NCBI GenBank assembly: GCA_947501695.1
Contig: CANMWO010000001.1
Location: 434,001-498,000 of the forward strand
Length of the DNA stretch: 64,000 bases
Source: an uncultured Sphingomonadaceae bacterium
GTDB lineage: Bacteria > Pseudomonadota > Alphaproteobacteria > Sphingomonadales > Sphingomonadaceae
Direction: 5' to 3'
The translations under genes and the position numbers were made by a program. Positions 33,491 to 42,324 of this stretch are shown one piece after another (the first letter of the stretch is position 1; every line of letters starts with the position of its first letter). Below the pieces are notes generated by a model. That model ran no database searches and was not told the DNA's origin. It worked only from the letters and a program-made list of their open reading frames with translations.

Positions 33491-34414
33491 ATGTCCAATC
33501 CTTCGTCAGAACCAATGTCATCCAGCGCTAATAATGCCGACGTCGGCCGCGCTCCGGTCGAGCACAGTCTGCTGAAAAAAGGCGGTCCCGATGATATGCT
33601 TATGACAGTGTATCGAAAGGTCGAGAAAAGGCTTGCTGGTCAACTAAAAAACCAATTGATGAACATCATCGGCTGCGAATTGGCTGTCGAAATGGCGAGC
33701 AGTGATATGTCGCCATTTACTGATTGGTGTGCGGCGCAGGAAAGCGATGCGATCTATCTGGAATATCATTCCGGTATGCCTGGTCCAGCAATTTGGGTCC
33801 GTGTTTCCCGATTGTTTCTGACCGGTTGTGTTGACTGTTTCTTCGGAGGACAGTTTGATGGTGAGAGTTGCGCTCAAGGCAAGCTGACGCGTTCTGAAAT
33901 CGGGATCATTGATCGCTTGTCCAAAGCCATTGGCGATAGCCTAACCGAAGGTTGGTCAGCTGTCTATGAAACAACGGTCCGCTATGTTGGATATATTCAC
34001 GACAAAGATGATCTCGAGATGGAACTTGATGATCCCAATATTCTTGTCAGCAAGGCGAGAGTCGCGCTTTCGGGCCATGCGATTGAGGCGATTGATTTTG
34101 TGCAGGCGATTGATGGTCTTGTATCGATTGAACCGCAACTACACCGTCCGATAAGTCGCGAAATTAATGCCGTTGATCCACTATGGCAGCGGTCGCTGAA
34201 GGAATCTTTTGACCAGGTTTATATGCCTGTTCGCTCTGTATTGGCGCGGCCGACGATGGATTTATCGCAATTATCCCAGCTTACCGTGGGCGATGTTTTG
34301 CCTGTGTCGCCCACGGATAATGTGCCCTTGATCGTTGGCGATCGTGTCTTCGCGCATGGCAGTATCGGCGAGCAAAATGGCGGTGTCGCCTTCAAAATCA
34401 AACAGTTTCTATAG
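33491..34414 (+). CDS. fliM: Flagellar motor switch protein FliM
   Basis: A 307-residue C-ring protein between FliG and FliN. The middle domain has the glycine motif region (YHSGMPGPAIWVRVSRLFLTGCVDCFFGGQF) and EIGIIDRLSKAIGDSLTEGWSAV; the C-terminal FliN-like domain has LSQLTVGDVLPVSPTDNVPLIVGDRVFAHGSIGEQNGGVAFKI. The usual N-terminal CheY-P-binding motif (LSQ-x-EIDALL) is absent: the first 30 residues are Ser/Asn/Pro-rich. Confidence 0.92.
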   Translation: MSNPSSEPMSSSANNADVGRAPVEHSLLKKGGPDDMLMTVYRKVEKRLAGQLKNQLMNIIGCELAVEMASSDMSPFTDWCAAQESDAIYLEYHSGMPGPAIWVRVSRLFLTGCVDCFFGGQFDGESCAQGKLTRSEIGIIDRLSKAIGDSLTEGWSAVYETTVRYVGYIHDKDDLEMELDDPNILVSKARVALSGHAIEAIDFVQAIDGLVSIEPQLHRPISREINAVDPLWQRSLKESFDQVYMPVRSVLARPTMDLSQLSQLTVGDVLPVSPTDNVPLIVGDRVFAHGSIGEQNGGVAFKIKQFL

Positions 34415-34423
34415 GACCAGAAT

Positions 34424-34765
34424 ATGAACGATATGACTCATGATAGCGAGGCTCTAGGAGCCGCAAAACCAGCCGATGTGGACGTTAGCCAGCCGCAAGA
34501 TCATTATGCTTTTCTCGCCGATATCAAGGTTCGCCTTTCCGTTGAAGTGGGCAGCGTGTCGATGAGAGTTTCCGATATAATGGATCTGCGTGAAGGCTCG
34601 GTCGTCGAACTGGATCGCCAGGTTGATCAGCTGATTGACATTAACGTCAACGGTACATTGGTGGCGCGCGGAGAAGTGGTGCCGGTCAAGAATAAATTCG
34701 GTGTGCGCATCGCGGAAATCATGTCGAACGGTATGGCAAAGGCACGGGTTGAGAGGCGCAACTAA
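34424..34765 (+). CDS. fliN: Flagellar motor switch protein FliN
   Basis: A 113-residue C-ring protein with a SpoA/CheC-type domain: LADIKVRLSVEVGSVSMRVSDIMDLREGSVVELDRQVDQLIDINVNGTLVARGEVV. The N-terminal 30 residues are a flexible tail. Follows fliM by ten bases; its stop shares a base with the fliO start. Confidence 0.94.
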   Translation: MNDMTHDSEALGAAKPADVDVSQPQDHYAFLADIKVRLSVEVGSVSMRVSDIMDLREGSVVELDRQVDQLIDINVNGTLVARGEVVPVKNKFGVRIAEIMSNGMAKARVERRN

Positions 34766-35019
34766 TGACCTTCTATATCCTCAAACTTGTTATCATGCTG
34801 CCACTGATCGGCTTGCTGATCTATGGATCACTCTGGCTTTATCGTAAATATCAACCGCAGACGATGATGCGTCAGAAATCGAACAGCCTCAATATTGTTG
34901 AAGTGCTGCCAATCGGTGTGAACAACAAGCTAGCCGTTGTCGATTTTGAAGGCCGCAAAATTCTCCTCTCCGTCACTCGAAATGGTGTTGCAAAGATTGA
35001 TACGAAAAATGCGGATTAA
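34765..35019 (+). CDS. fliO: Flagellar export scaffold protein FliO
   Basis: An 84-residue inner-membrane protein with one N-terminal helix ([22 protein letters not shown]) and a small cytosolic domain ([36 protein letters not shown]), typical of FliO, which helps assemble the FliP ring. Its start overlaps the fliN stop (TAATG) and its 3' end overlaps fliP by 11 bases. Confidence 0.88.
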   Translation: MTFYILKLVIMLPLIGLLIYGSLWLYRKYQPQTMMRQKSNSLNIVEVLPIGVNNKLAVVDFEGRKILLSVTRNGVAKIDTKNAD

Positions 35020-35785
35020 TTTTAGAAATATTTGGGTCATCCTTGCCTTTGTTGCGTCCGCATTTGTCGCGGACCCGGCCTTTGCACAGGATGCGGCTCC
35101 GGGCGCATCCGCAGCACTGGAACGGGCTCTGGATGACGTTTCGGGCGATGGGCAACCGCTGAGCACAACCCTGCAGATCCTCATCCTGATGGGGTTGCTG
35201 ACGGTACTGCCGTCCATCGTGCTGATGATGACCAGTTTTACCCGGATCATCATTGTCCTGTCGATATTGCGCCATGCGCTCGGCCTCCAACAAACGCCGC
35301 CGAACCAGGTGTTGATCGGACTGTCCCTGTTTCTTTCCTTGTTCGTAATGGCGCCCAGTATTGAGCAGATTAACGAGCAAGCCATTACTCCTTATTCAAC
35401 CGACGAAATCACATTGACCGAAGCGATCGATAAATCTGGCACCATAATGCATCGCTTTATGGCGAAACAAACGCGTCAATCCGACCTTAGATTATTCATG
35501 GATCTCGCGAATGAAGAGGGCTTTGAGTCCGCCGAAGAAATCCCATTTTCAATTATGCTGCCAGCCTTTGTCACTAGTGAGTTGAAAACCGCTTTTCAAA
35601 TCGGGTTCCTCATCTTTCTGCCCTTCTTGATTATCGATCTGGTGGTGGCGGCCGTCTTGATGGCCCTGGGCATGATGATGTTGTCACCGGTGATTATCTC
35701 GATGCCGTTCAAGTTGCTGCTATTCGTTTTGGTTGATGGCTGGGCCTTGACTATGGGTTCCCTAGCGGCCTCGTTTGCGACCTAA
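35009..35785 (+). CDS. fliP: Flagellar export gate protein FliP
   Basis: A 258-residue inner-membrane export-gate subunit. From the ATG at 35009 it has a cleavable signal peptide ending FVADPAFA-Q, as FliP uniquely does, then membrane helices with the family motifs [40 protein letters not shown] and [23 protein letters not shown] longer in-frame start at 34937 lies inside fliO and would mask the signal peptide. Confidence 0.95.
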   Translation: MRINFRNIWVILAFVASAFVADPAFAQDAAPGASAALERALDDVSGDGQPLSTTLQILILMGLLTVLPSIVLMMTSFTRIIIVLSILRHALGLQQTPPNQVLIGLSLFLSLFVMAPSIEQINEQAITPYSTDEITLTEAIDKSGTIMHRFMAKQTRQSDLRLFMDLANEEGFESAEEIPFSIMLPAFVTSELKTAFQIGFLIFLPFLIIDLVVAAVLMALGMMMLSPVIISMPFKLLLFVLVDGWALTMGSLAASFAT

Positions 35786-35788
35786 ACC

Positions 35789-36064
35789 ATGGCTGATAAC
35801 ACAGATTTCTTTATCGGCATTGCCCAGCAAGCTTTGTGGATCACTGCACTGGCGGCTGCGCCGTTGCTGATCCCCGCGCTGCTCGTCGGGTTGCTGCTCG
35901 GCATGGTGCAGGCGGCGACGTCGATCAATGAACAGACCTTGAGCTTTGTGCCCAAGTTGGTTGTTGTTGCAGCAGTGGCAGCCGTATTCGGCGGCTCCAT
36001 TCTGGTGTTGATCGTTGATTTTACCAGAGAGATTTATACGCGCATACCGGATTTGCTCTTATGA
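35789..36064 (+). CDS. fliQ: Flagellar export gate protein FliQ
   Basis: A 91-residue protein with two membrane helices and the FliQ pattern ALLVGLLLGMVQAATSINEQTLSFVPKLVVV. Between fliP and fliR, overlapping fliR by four bases. Confidence 0.95.
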   Translation: MADNTDFFIGIAQQALWITALAAAPLLIPALLVGLLLGMVQAATSINEQTLSFVPKLVVVAAVAAVFGGSILVLIVDFTREIYTRIPDLLL

Positions 36065-36843
36065 TCGTGCCGGGTTTTGCTGATGTAGAGGGCCAGATAT
36101 GGATGTGGATGATGGCGATGATCCGGCCTGGTGCCGCGATGGTTGTGACACCGATTTTTGGTGCCGCCAATGTGCCTGTTCAAATCCGGATCATTTTGGC
36201 CTTCATGATCGGTATGGTTGCAACAAACAGCGTCAGCTTTGATTTGCCTTCAGACACCGCCATTAGTTTAGACAATAGTATCTTTGTGATGGGTGAAGTG
36301 CTTGTCGGCGTCGCAATAGGTTTTGCGCTTCAACTGGGCTTTTCCAGTGTGTTGATCGCCGGTGAGACGATCAGTAATGCTATGGGACTCGGTTTTGCGA
36401 GCATGTCTGATCCTCAGACAGGGCAGTCTACTCCGGTTATCGGCCAGTTCTTGATGATAGTGGCGACGCTGCTGTTGTTGGCCATTGATGGTCACTTGAT
36501 GCTGTTGGCGGCGATCGTCGAAAGCTATTCGGCGTTGCCACCGGGCTTTGCATTTCTTGGCGCGGATTTGGCGTTAGGCATCGTGAAATTTGGCGGTACT
36601 TTATTCTCAATGGGCTTGTTAATCGCTCTTCCGGTGGGCGGTGCGCTCATTCTCATTCAACTGATCATGGGTTTTCTTGCCCGCACCGCTCCAGCGCTTA
36701 ACCTTTTTGCTGTCGGTATTCCGGTAACAATTTCGGCCGGCCTCGTGATGCTAGCGATCACCGCGCCGATCATGGCGGATACGATTATTCAGTCACTTGG
36801 TATGGGGCTCAATCAGGCCGCGACAATAGCAGGGGGTGGATAA
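36061..36843 (+). CDS. fliR: Flagellar export gate protein FliR
   Basis: A 260-residue inner-membrane protein with about six helices completing the FliPQR gate. Family motifs include GAAMVVTPIFGAANVPVQIRI, EVLVGVAIGFALQLGFSSVLIAGE and APALNLFAVGIPVTISAGL. Its stop overlaps the flhB start by one base. Confidence 0.95.
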   Translation: MIVPGFADVEGQIWMWMMAMIRPGAAMVVTPIFGAANVPVQIRIILAFMIGMVATNSVSFDLPSDTAISLDNSIFVMGEVLVGVAIGFALQLGFSSVLIAGETISNAMGLGFASMSDPQTGQSTPVIGQFLMIVATLLLLAIDGHLMLLAAIVESYSALPPGFAFLGADLALGIVKFGGTLFSMGLLIALPVGGALILIQLIMGFLARTAPALNLFAVGIPVTISAGLVMLAITAPIMADTIIQSLGMGLNQAATIAGGG

Positions 36844-37985
36844 TGGCACAAGAATCCCCCGGCGGTGGCGAAAAGACAGAAGCGCCAACCCCAAAGAAGT
36901 TGAAGGACAGTGCTGAAAAGGGCGACGTTCTTAAATCTCAGGACCTTGGTGGCGCAATGGTCATATTCTTCGGAACGGCATCGATGCTGATTTTCGGTGG
37001 AACCCTGTTTCAGGCATTGGCAGATATGTTGACCAGCGCATTGATCTTTGATCATCAAGACGTTGAAATATTTGATGTCGGTGGGCGGAGCTTTTCTCTA
37101 GTTTCGGGGTTTGCACCTGAAATTATGGCCTTGTTCGGGGTGTTGCTGGCTGCGGCTATCGCAACACCGGCGCTCCTCGGTTCCCTCGGATTTCGCTGGT
37201 CAGCAATGAAACCCAAGCCGTCAAAGATGGATCCCATCAAAGGAATGGGAAAGATATTTGGCATGAACGGTGTGATGGAACTGGGTAAGTCGATCATGAA
37301 GGTCTTGTTGATTGGAATTGTCGGCGGCGTGATTATGTTCACGCATTTGGGTGACCTTGGTCAGCTTGCAGGTCAGGACCTTAACTTGGCGGTTGCAAGC
37401 TACGCGTCTTTGTTCCTCAAACTGTTGGTCGGTATTAGCATCAGCCTCGCATTGATCGCGATGATCGATGTGCCAATCCAATTGTTCCAGCGCGGCAAGC
37501 GGCTGAAAATGACCAAACAAGAGATCAAAGACGAATATAAACAAACCGAGGGCTCGCCCGATACCCGCGCCAGCCAGCGCCAACGTCGCAGCGAAATGCT
37601 AAACGATTCAACGCGCAAGGCTGTTTCTGACGCTACCGTCCTGTTGGTCAACCCAACCCACTTTGCGGTCGCATTGCGTTATGACAGAGACCAGGATTAT
37701 GCGCCGGTTATGTTAAGCAAAGGCTGTGATTCTATCGCGCTCGCTATGCGTGAAATGGCCGCCGAAGTGGGTACACCGGTGATGGAGTATCCTGATCTTA
37801 CCAGGTCCATCTACTATACATCAGAAGTGGGCCAGGTCATCGATGATCGTCTCTATGCAGTGGTCGCGGCGGTATTGAGTTTCCTCATCCAGCTCGATGA
37901 AAAAATGGTCAGCCCACTCCACAAACCCAAAATCAGTCTGCCCGAAGACATGCAATATAGTTCAGATGGGAGCCGGTTGGCCTGA
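36843..37985 (+). CDS. flhB: Flagellar export switch protein FlhB
   Basis: A 380-residue inner-membrane protein with four helices and a cytosolic C-terminal domain that controls substrate specificity. The N-terminal GGGEKTEAPTPKKLKDSAEKGDV is the family hallmark. The autocleavage NPTH motif is intact (VNPTHFAVALRYD). FliK is its expected partner in switching from hook to filament export. Confidence 0.96.
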   Translation: MAQESPGGGEKTEAPTPKKLKDSAEKGDVLKSQDLGGAMVIFFGTASMLIFGGTLFQALADMLTSALIFDHQDVEIFDVGGRSFSLVSGFAPEIMALFGVLLAAAIATPALLGSLGFRWSAMKPKPSKMDPIKGMGKIFGMNGVMELGKSIMKVLLIGIVGGVIMFTHLGDLGQLAGQDLNLAVASYASLFLKLLVGISISLALIAMIDVPIQLFQRGKRLKMTKQEIKDEYKQTEGSPDTRASQRQRRSEMLNDSTRKAVSDATVLLVNPTHFAVALRYDRDQDYAPVMLSKGCDSIALAMREMAAEVGTPVMEYPDLTRSIYYTSEVGQVIDDRLYAVVAAVLSFLIQLDEKMVSPLHKPKISLPEDMQYSSDGSRLA

Positions 37986-38006
37986 TCTGCAATGAAAATT
38001 CGTATC

Positions 38007-38033
38007 TTAATCCATCCCGAAACGTACCGTAAA
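38007..38033 (+). promoter_or_regulatory. Possible sigma28 promoter of fliD
   Basis: TTAATC (38007-38012), 13 bases, ACCGTAAA (38026-38033). The -10 element differs by one base from that at flgM and the spacing is one base longer. It is 23 bases upstream of the fliD ATG. Confidence 0.4.
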
Positions 38034-38055
38034 TCAACCGGAAGGTGAGAAAAAC

Positions 38056-39408
38056 ATGTTTGATAATGTAATCAATAGCATTGGTGCCGGTTCGGGCATA
38101 AACTCTTCCCAATTGGTTGCTGATCTTGTCGCTGCATCAACGGGCGTTAAGCTGAGTCAGCTCAATGAGCGCAGTCAGCTTAACAGTACCCGGATATCGG
38201 CGATGGCCGCAACCGCTTCGGCGCTCAGCACCTTTGCCGAAGCCGTCAAAGAAACCTTGAACGGTCAAGGTTTCGTGGGAGAATTGCTGTCCGGTCGCAC
38301 TGATCTGGCCAATGCAACCGTGTTGGAAGATAATCGTCCAGAAGGATTGCCGGCGTCGGTAGAGGTTGTCCAAATAGCCACGGCGCAGCGGGAAATGACC
38401 GATGTATTTGCGAGTGCATCTGACCCTATCGGTGAACGTACTCTGACTATCACCAATAGCGGTGGTAGTTTTGATATCGTCATCGACGACACTAACAATA
38501 GCCTCACCGGTTTGAAAGACGCAATCAACGCTAGTAACAGCGGCGTCACGGCGTCCATATTGACAGATAATGCGGGTTCCCGCCTTGTGTTTGAAGCACA
38601 GGAGGGGGCTGAAAATACCTTCACAATAGCACACAGTGGTCCCTCCGCGGCAATGACTCTGTCCAATATTGGCTTGGCTGCAGACAGTATCATTCGGGTC
38701 GATGGTATCGAACTAACCAACAGCAGCAACACGGTTCTGGGTGCCATTCCTGGCGTAAAACTGTCCCTTCTGGGTGCCGAGGTTGGTACTAACTTTACCA
38801 TTAGCGGTGATTCCGAACCACTGGATGTCCGCAGTTTGGTTACCGAATTTGTCACCGCCTATAATGAACTCCGCAGTTCGTTGAATAATGCAACAGCGCC
38901 CGGTTTGGCGGGTGGAACCGGCGGCCCGCTAGCCGGAGACCGCGGCGCGCGTGAAGTGATACGGCAGCTCAGCCAAGTCACATCAACCCAATTGGTCGAT
39001 AGTGGTGATTTTAGAACGCTGGCCGATATTGGTTTGCGGACCGAAAGCGACGGCACATTGAGTATCGATAATATCCGCCTTGATGCGGCACTCGAATTGG
39101 ACAGTGGCGCTATCAAATTGATGCTGGAACCCGTCATTGCGAACGAGACTAATATTGGCCTCAGCGGAGCGCTTGATAAGATTTCTTCGACTTTACAGGA
39201 CGAAAATGGCGCCTTGGCACTAGCGCAAGAGCGACTTGATTCTATCAGGGAATCCATTTTGGAGCGGCAGGAAAAAATCAATGATGAGGGTGATCGGTTG
39301 CGTGAACAACTACAAACTACTTTTGCAGGCTTGGAGCGGCAGCTTTCCGTTCTGCGTTCGACCCAATCTTATGTCGAACAACAATTCGCATCCTTCGATG
39401 ACAACTGA
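38056..39408 (+). CDS. fliD: Flagellar filament cap protein FliD
   Basis: A 450-residue secreted protein that caps the filament and promotes flagellin folding. It has the FliD N-terminal pattern (GSGINSSQLVADLVAA), a central region with DTNNSLTGLKDAINASNSGVTASIL, and a C-terminal domain with a long coiled coil (about 385-445; ERQEKINDEGDRLREQLQTTFAGLERQLSVL). GGAAGGTGAG precedes the ATG. fliS follows. Confidence 0.94.
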   Translation: MFDNVINSIGAGSGINSSQLVADLVAASTGVKLSQLNERSQLNSTRISAMAATASALSTFAEAVKETLNGQGFVGELLSGRTDLANATVLEDNRPEGLPASVEVVQIATAQREMTDVFASASDPIGERTLTITNSGGSFDIVIDDTNNSLTGLKDAINASNSGVTASILTDNAGSRLVFEAQEGAENTFTIAHSGPSAAMTLSNIGLAADSIIRVDGIELTNSSNTVLGAIPGVKLSLLGAEVGTNFTISGDSEPLDVRSLVTEFVTAYNELRSSLNNATAPGLAGGTGGPLAGDRGAREVIRQLSQVTSTQLVDSGDFRTLADIGLRTESDGTLSIDNIRLDAALELDSGAIKLMLEPVIANETNIGLSGALDKISSTLQDENGALALAQERLDSIRESILERQEKINDEGDRLREQLQTTFAGLERQLSVLRSTQSYVEQQFASFDDN

Positions 39409-39427
39409 CGTTAGAAAGTAATAAAGA

Positions 39428-39823
39428 ATGACATTCCAGTCCAATATTCGTCGCGCATCAAGCTATCAATCGATTCAGAAGAATAGTCGTGTGCTCTCCG
39501 CAAACCCCTATGATCTGGTCGCTGTGCTATTCGCGGAATTGCGCGACAGCCTGGACGTGATGATCGAAAGCGCCCGGCGCAAAGATCATGGGAAAATGTT
39601 CGAATATCGGGCGAGAGCTTTAAGTATTCTCAATGGACTGGATGAGTCACTGGATTTTGAAGCTGCTGGCGATCTCGCGCAAACGCTGCATGCGATTTAT
39701 ACCGAAGCGGGTCGGCGGATACAGGCGGAAATCGGAGCCTCATTTATAGAACGGGCTGAGTCCGCTCGGGAAATGTTACACGAAATCGAAAAAGCCTGGA
39801 TGGCGATAGCGCCCAGCCGATAA
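39428..39823 (+). CDS. fliS: Flagellin export chaperone FliS
   Basis: A 131-residue helical-bundle protein. The motif SANPYDLVAVLFAELRDSLDVMIESARRKD near the N-terminus and RALSILNGLDESLDFEAAGDLAQTLHAIY match FliS, the cytosolic chaperone of flagellin. Downstream of fliD, as usual, and convergent with the second sigma54 activator gene. Confidence 0.92.
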   Translation: MTFQSNIRRASSYQSIQKNSRVLSANPYDLVAVLFAELRDSLDVMIESARRKDHGKMFEYRARALSILNGLDESLDFEAAGDLAQTLHAIYTEAGRRIQAEIGASFIERAESAREMLHEIEKAWMAIAPSR

Positions 39824-39847
39824 CGATCCGACGTGATATGGTTGTGG

Positions 39848-40972
39848 CTAAAACCCCGCAGCCAATGCAACACTGTTTTCCAATTGTTTGTCTATGCTGT
39901 GTTTGCGCATCTTGTCGATAAACGTTGTGCGTTTGATGTTGATCGAGCGTGCCGCTTTCGAGACAACCCCGTGAGATTCTTCCAAAGCGTGCGTTATGAT
40001 GCGCCGTTCCTCATTTTGGAGATGAGCGTTTAGATCGACCACGTTGTTTGATTTTGGTGCTTTGAAGAATGGACGTGTTTGCGCAAAGGCTTTCTCTCCA
40101 CTTATGCTAGAAGATTTTTCAGCGAACTGAGACCGTGTGTTCGCTTGTTGTGTTGGCGGACTAATTTGCTCACTATGAATCGCAGAGGCGATATCTGATT
40201 GCACCAAGGTAGCAATATCATGCGCTCGAACCTGCTCGCCAGCAAAGAATACCGTGGCGCGTTCGACGACATTGCGCAATTCGCGCACATTTCCCGGCCA
40301 GTCATAGTTTTGAAGAGCGGTATAAGCTTCCGCGGTGAAAACCGGTATTGGATTGCTATCGGATTGATTGCTGAGGAAATGGTCCACCAGTGCCGGGATA
40401 TCTTCGGTCCGTTCATTCAGGGCAGGGACTTCAATAGGTACAACGCAAAGCCGGTAGAAAAGGTCTTCACGAAAAGACCCACCCTGAATGGCATTGCCTA
40501 GATTTTTATGGGTCGCCGCAATTATTCTGACGTCAATTGGAATATTCTGATTACCGCCAACCCGGTTGACGATCCGTGATTCCAGCACCCGCAGCAGTTT
40601 GACTTGCATGTTAAGCGGCATGTCACCGATTTCATCTAGGAATATCGTTCCGTTGTTGGATTGTTCGAACAAGCCAACATGTTTGTTGATGGCACCTGTA
40701 AAGCTACCTTTTTCGTGACCGAATAATTCTGATTCAATCAACTGTTCGGGCAAAGCACCACAATTGACGGTGATATTGGGTTCGTTGGTGCGTTGAGAGA
40801 TGTTGTGAATGGCTTCTGCTACAACTTCCTTACCACTACCAGAAGGCCCGGTGATCATGATAGAGCTATTGCAGCGTCCGGCGAATTTCACCAACATCCG
40901 TAACTGCTGCATTTTGGGACTGCTGCCGATCAACTTTGATGCAAGGAGCGTCTCTAAATTTACGTCACTCAT
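39848..40972 (-). CDS. Second sigma54-dependent flagellar activator (FleQ/FleT-like)
   Basis: A 374-residue enhancer-binding protein that begins almost directly with the AAA+ domain (residues about 12-240): Walker A GPSGSGKE, sigma54-contact loop GSFTGA, Walker B GTIFLDEIGDMP and WPGNVREL. A Ser/Gln-rich linker follows, and the C-terminal Fis-type helix-turn-helix is HGVVSKAARSINIKRTTFIDKMRKH. No receiver domain is present, so control is probably by expression or partner proteins. The start at 40972 is preferred over an in-frame ATG at 41008. A CtrA-type site lies about 115 bases upstream. It may act above the activator at 24128. Confidence 0.85.
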   Translation of the reverse strand: MSDVNLETLLASKLIGSSPKMQQLRMLVKFAGRCNSSIMITGPSGSGKEVVAEAIHNISQRTNEPNITVNCGALPEQLIESELFGHEKGSFTGAINKHVGLFEQSNNGTIFLDEIGDMPLNMQVKLLRVLESRIVNRVGGNQNIPIDVRIIAATHKNLGNAIQGGSFREDLFYRLCVVPIEVPALNERTEDIPALVDHFLSNQSDSNPIPVFTAEAYTALQNYDWPGNVRELRNVVERATVFFAGEQVRAHDIATLVQSDIASAIHSEQISPPTQQANTRSQFAEKSSSISGEKAFAQTRPFFKAPKSNNVVDLNAHLQNEERRIITHALEESHGVVSKAARSINIKRTTFIDKMRKHSIDKQLENSVALAAGF

Positions 40973-41084
40973 TGAACTACCCAGATAACTAACCACAAGA
41001 TCCGGCATCGCCGGGGATGGATGGTTCGAAGATCCCGCAATCTCCGAACCGTCACCTGGTAAAAACCTAAATGAACAAAGATGG

Positions 41085-41099
41085 TTAAAGTGAAGTTAA
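41085..41099. promoter_or_regulatory. CtrA-type binding site upstream of the second activator
   Basis: TTAA (41085-41088), seven bases, TTAA (41096-41099), then C: a full match to the alphaproteobacterial CtrA consensus TTAA-N7-TTAAC. A GATTC (GANTC, CcrM methylation) site follows five bases later and a palindrome TTGAAA-GCGT-TTTCAA lies at 41115-41130. Confidence 0.6.
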
Positions 41100-41164
41100 C
41101 GTGATTCGGTTGGTTTGAAAGCGTTTTCAATAAGGATGGTTTTGCCGGGATCTGATCAGGGTCT

Positions 41165-41644
41165 TTAGCTCAGATAGTGCAATATGGAAGCGATTCTATC
41201 TTTGCAGGTCGCAGAGGTAGAGATGAATATCATGCGATTATCCAAAGGATTGGGTGATTTTTCCAACAAGCCCTCTTCTGCCATCACATTAATATATCGC
41301 ATAGCTGTTGTCATCGGAATGCCCGAGCTATGCGCGATGGAGGAGACCGTAACCTTTGCATCTTTGAGATCGCAAATGTAGATGTCTAGACACATGTTCC
41401 AGCAGGAATCCGCAAATAAGCCGGACCCTAGACTAAGCGTATCTACTTTGAATCTGCTCCACTGCAAAGATTTCTCGGCGCGATTGATCAGTTCCGCACC
41501 GTCAATTTCATTGGTTGTTGCTGCAGAGTCATTTGGAATAATCTGGTTGGAAGACGCTATCAATCCATTCAGTGTATCAATTTTTTCTATGGCTTTGGCT
41601 AACGCCGAATTGACCTCTGCTATCTCGACACTGATTTTTTCCAT
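41165..41644 (-). CDS. Winged-helix (MarR-like) regulator with N-terminal coiled coil
   Basis: A 159-residue protein. The first 40 residues form a probable coiled coil (VEIAEVNSALAKAIEKIDTL) and the C-terminal half is a winged helix-turn-helix: VTVSSIAHSSGIPMTTAMRYINVMAEEGLLEKSP, with wing PLDNRMIFISTSATCKDRI. A target cannot be read from the sequence. It is divergent from the PilZ gene and stands alone. It resembles the protein at 42989-43315 in layout, so the two may be distant paralogues. Confidence 0.7.
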   Translation of the reverse strand: MEKISVEIAEVNSALAKAIEKIDTLNGLIASSNQIIPNDSAATTNEIDGAELINRAEKSLQWSRFKVDTLSLGSGLFADSCWNMCLDIYICDLKDAKVTVSSIAHSSGIPMTTAMRYINVMAEEGLLEKSPNPLDNRMIFISTSATCKDRIASILHYLS

Positions 41645-41895
41645 TATTCCATGCCGTATATTGTTACTATTCCAGTAGCTGATAAACTCGATTCTAAGCC
41701 AAAATCATAACGTGATTTCGAAAATCACTTATACTATAGTACAATCTACACTCCTGTGAACTATATAATTTTCTCCAAACTCAATCTCTCTATTTGATCT
41801 TTTATTTCCCGCCGTTGCAGTTTTCGCTGATTGGCTCTTTAATATCTGCGCAATATGCCGTTCCTGTTATTGCAGAACTAATAACGGGGCCACAA

Positions 41896-42249
41896 ATGAT
41901 GAATTCACAGAATGTTTGCAGTGCCGAAGGGCGTGATGCTCCTGCCGAGAGTAGAAAAGACTTTAGAGAAACAATCCAGACAGAGATTTTTGTCATTCAG
42001 TCTGGAAACAAGCTATGCCGCGCAATTCTCTCAGATATATCAATTTCCGGATTCAAAATGACCAGCCAGAGGAGTTTGGATCCAAGTCAACCAGTGTATA
42101 TTAGGCTACCTGGCCTTCAGTCTCTTGGCGCTACTGTAAAATGGGAAGGATTCAAGGACTACGGATGTCAATTTATCCACGCTCTCAATCCTAATGTGTT
42201 TGAAAATCTTGTCTCAAAATTGAAAACACTCAAAAACACTAATGAGTAA
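41896..42249 (+). CDS. PilZ-domain protein (cyclic di-GMP receptor candidate)
   Basis: A 117-residue protein carrying one PilZ domain. The two ligand-binding signatures are present: RKDFR near residue 21 (RxxxR) and DISISGF near residue 46 ([D/N]xSxxG), followed by beta strands QPVYIRLPG and LGATVKWEG. It could couple cyclic di-GMP, perhaps from the GGDEF enzyme at 4521, to motility or surface behaviour. ATG codons at 41896 and 41899 are equally possible; longer upstream frames lack support. Confidence 0.82.
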   Translation: MMNSQNVCSAEGRDAPAESRKDFRETIQTEIFVIQSGNKLCRAILSDISISGFKMTSQRSLDPSQPVYIRLPGLQSLGATVKWEGFKDYGCQFIHALNPNVFENLVSKLKTLKNTNE

Positions 42250-42289
42250 GAAGGCTTGTAGCTTGATAACCTGAAACTGACAAAAAAAT

Positions 42290-42317
42290 GCAACTACTCT
42301 CTATTAGGCGCAGTTGC
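42290..42317 (-). terminator. Terminator after the 42325-42912 gene
   Basis: On the minus strand GCAACT pairs with AGTTGC across a 16-base loop and is followed directly by ATTTTTTTG. The stem is short but the T-run is good. Confidence 0.5.
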
Positions 42318-42324
42318 CTGCTTG

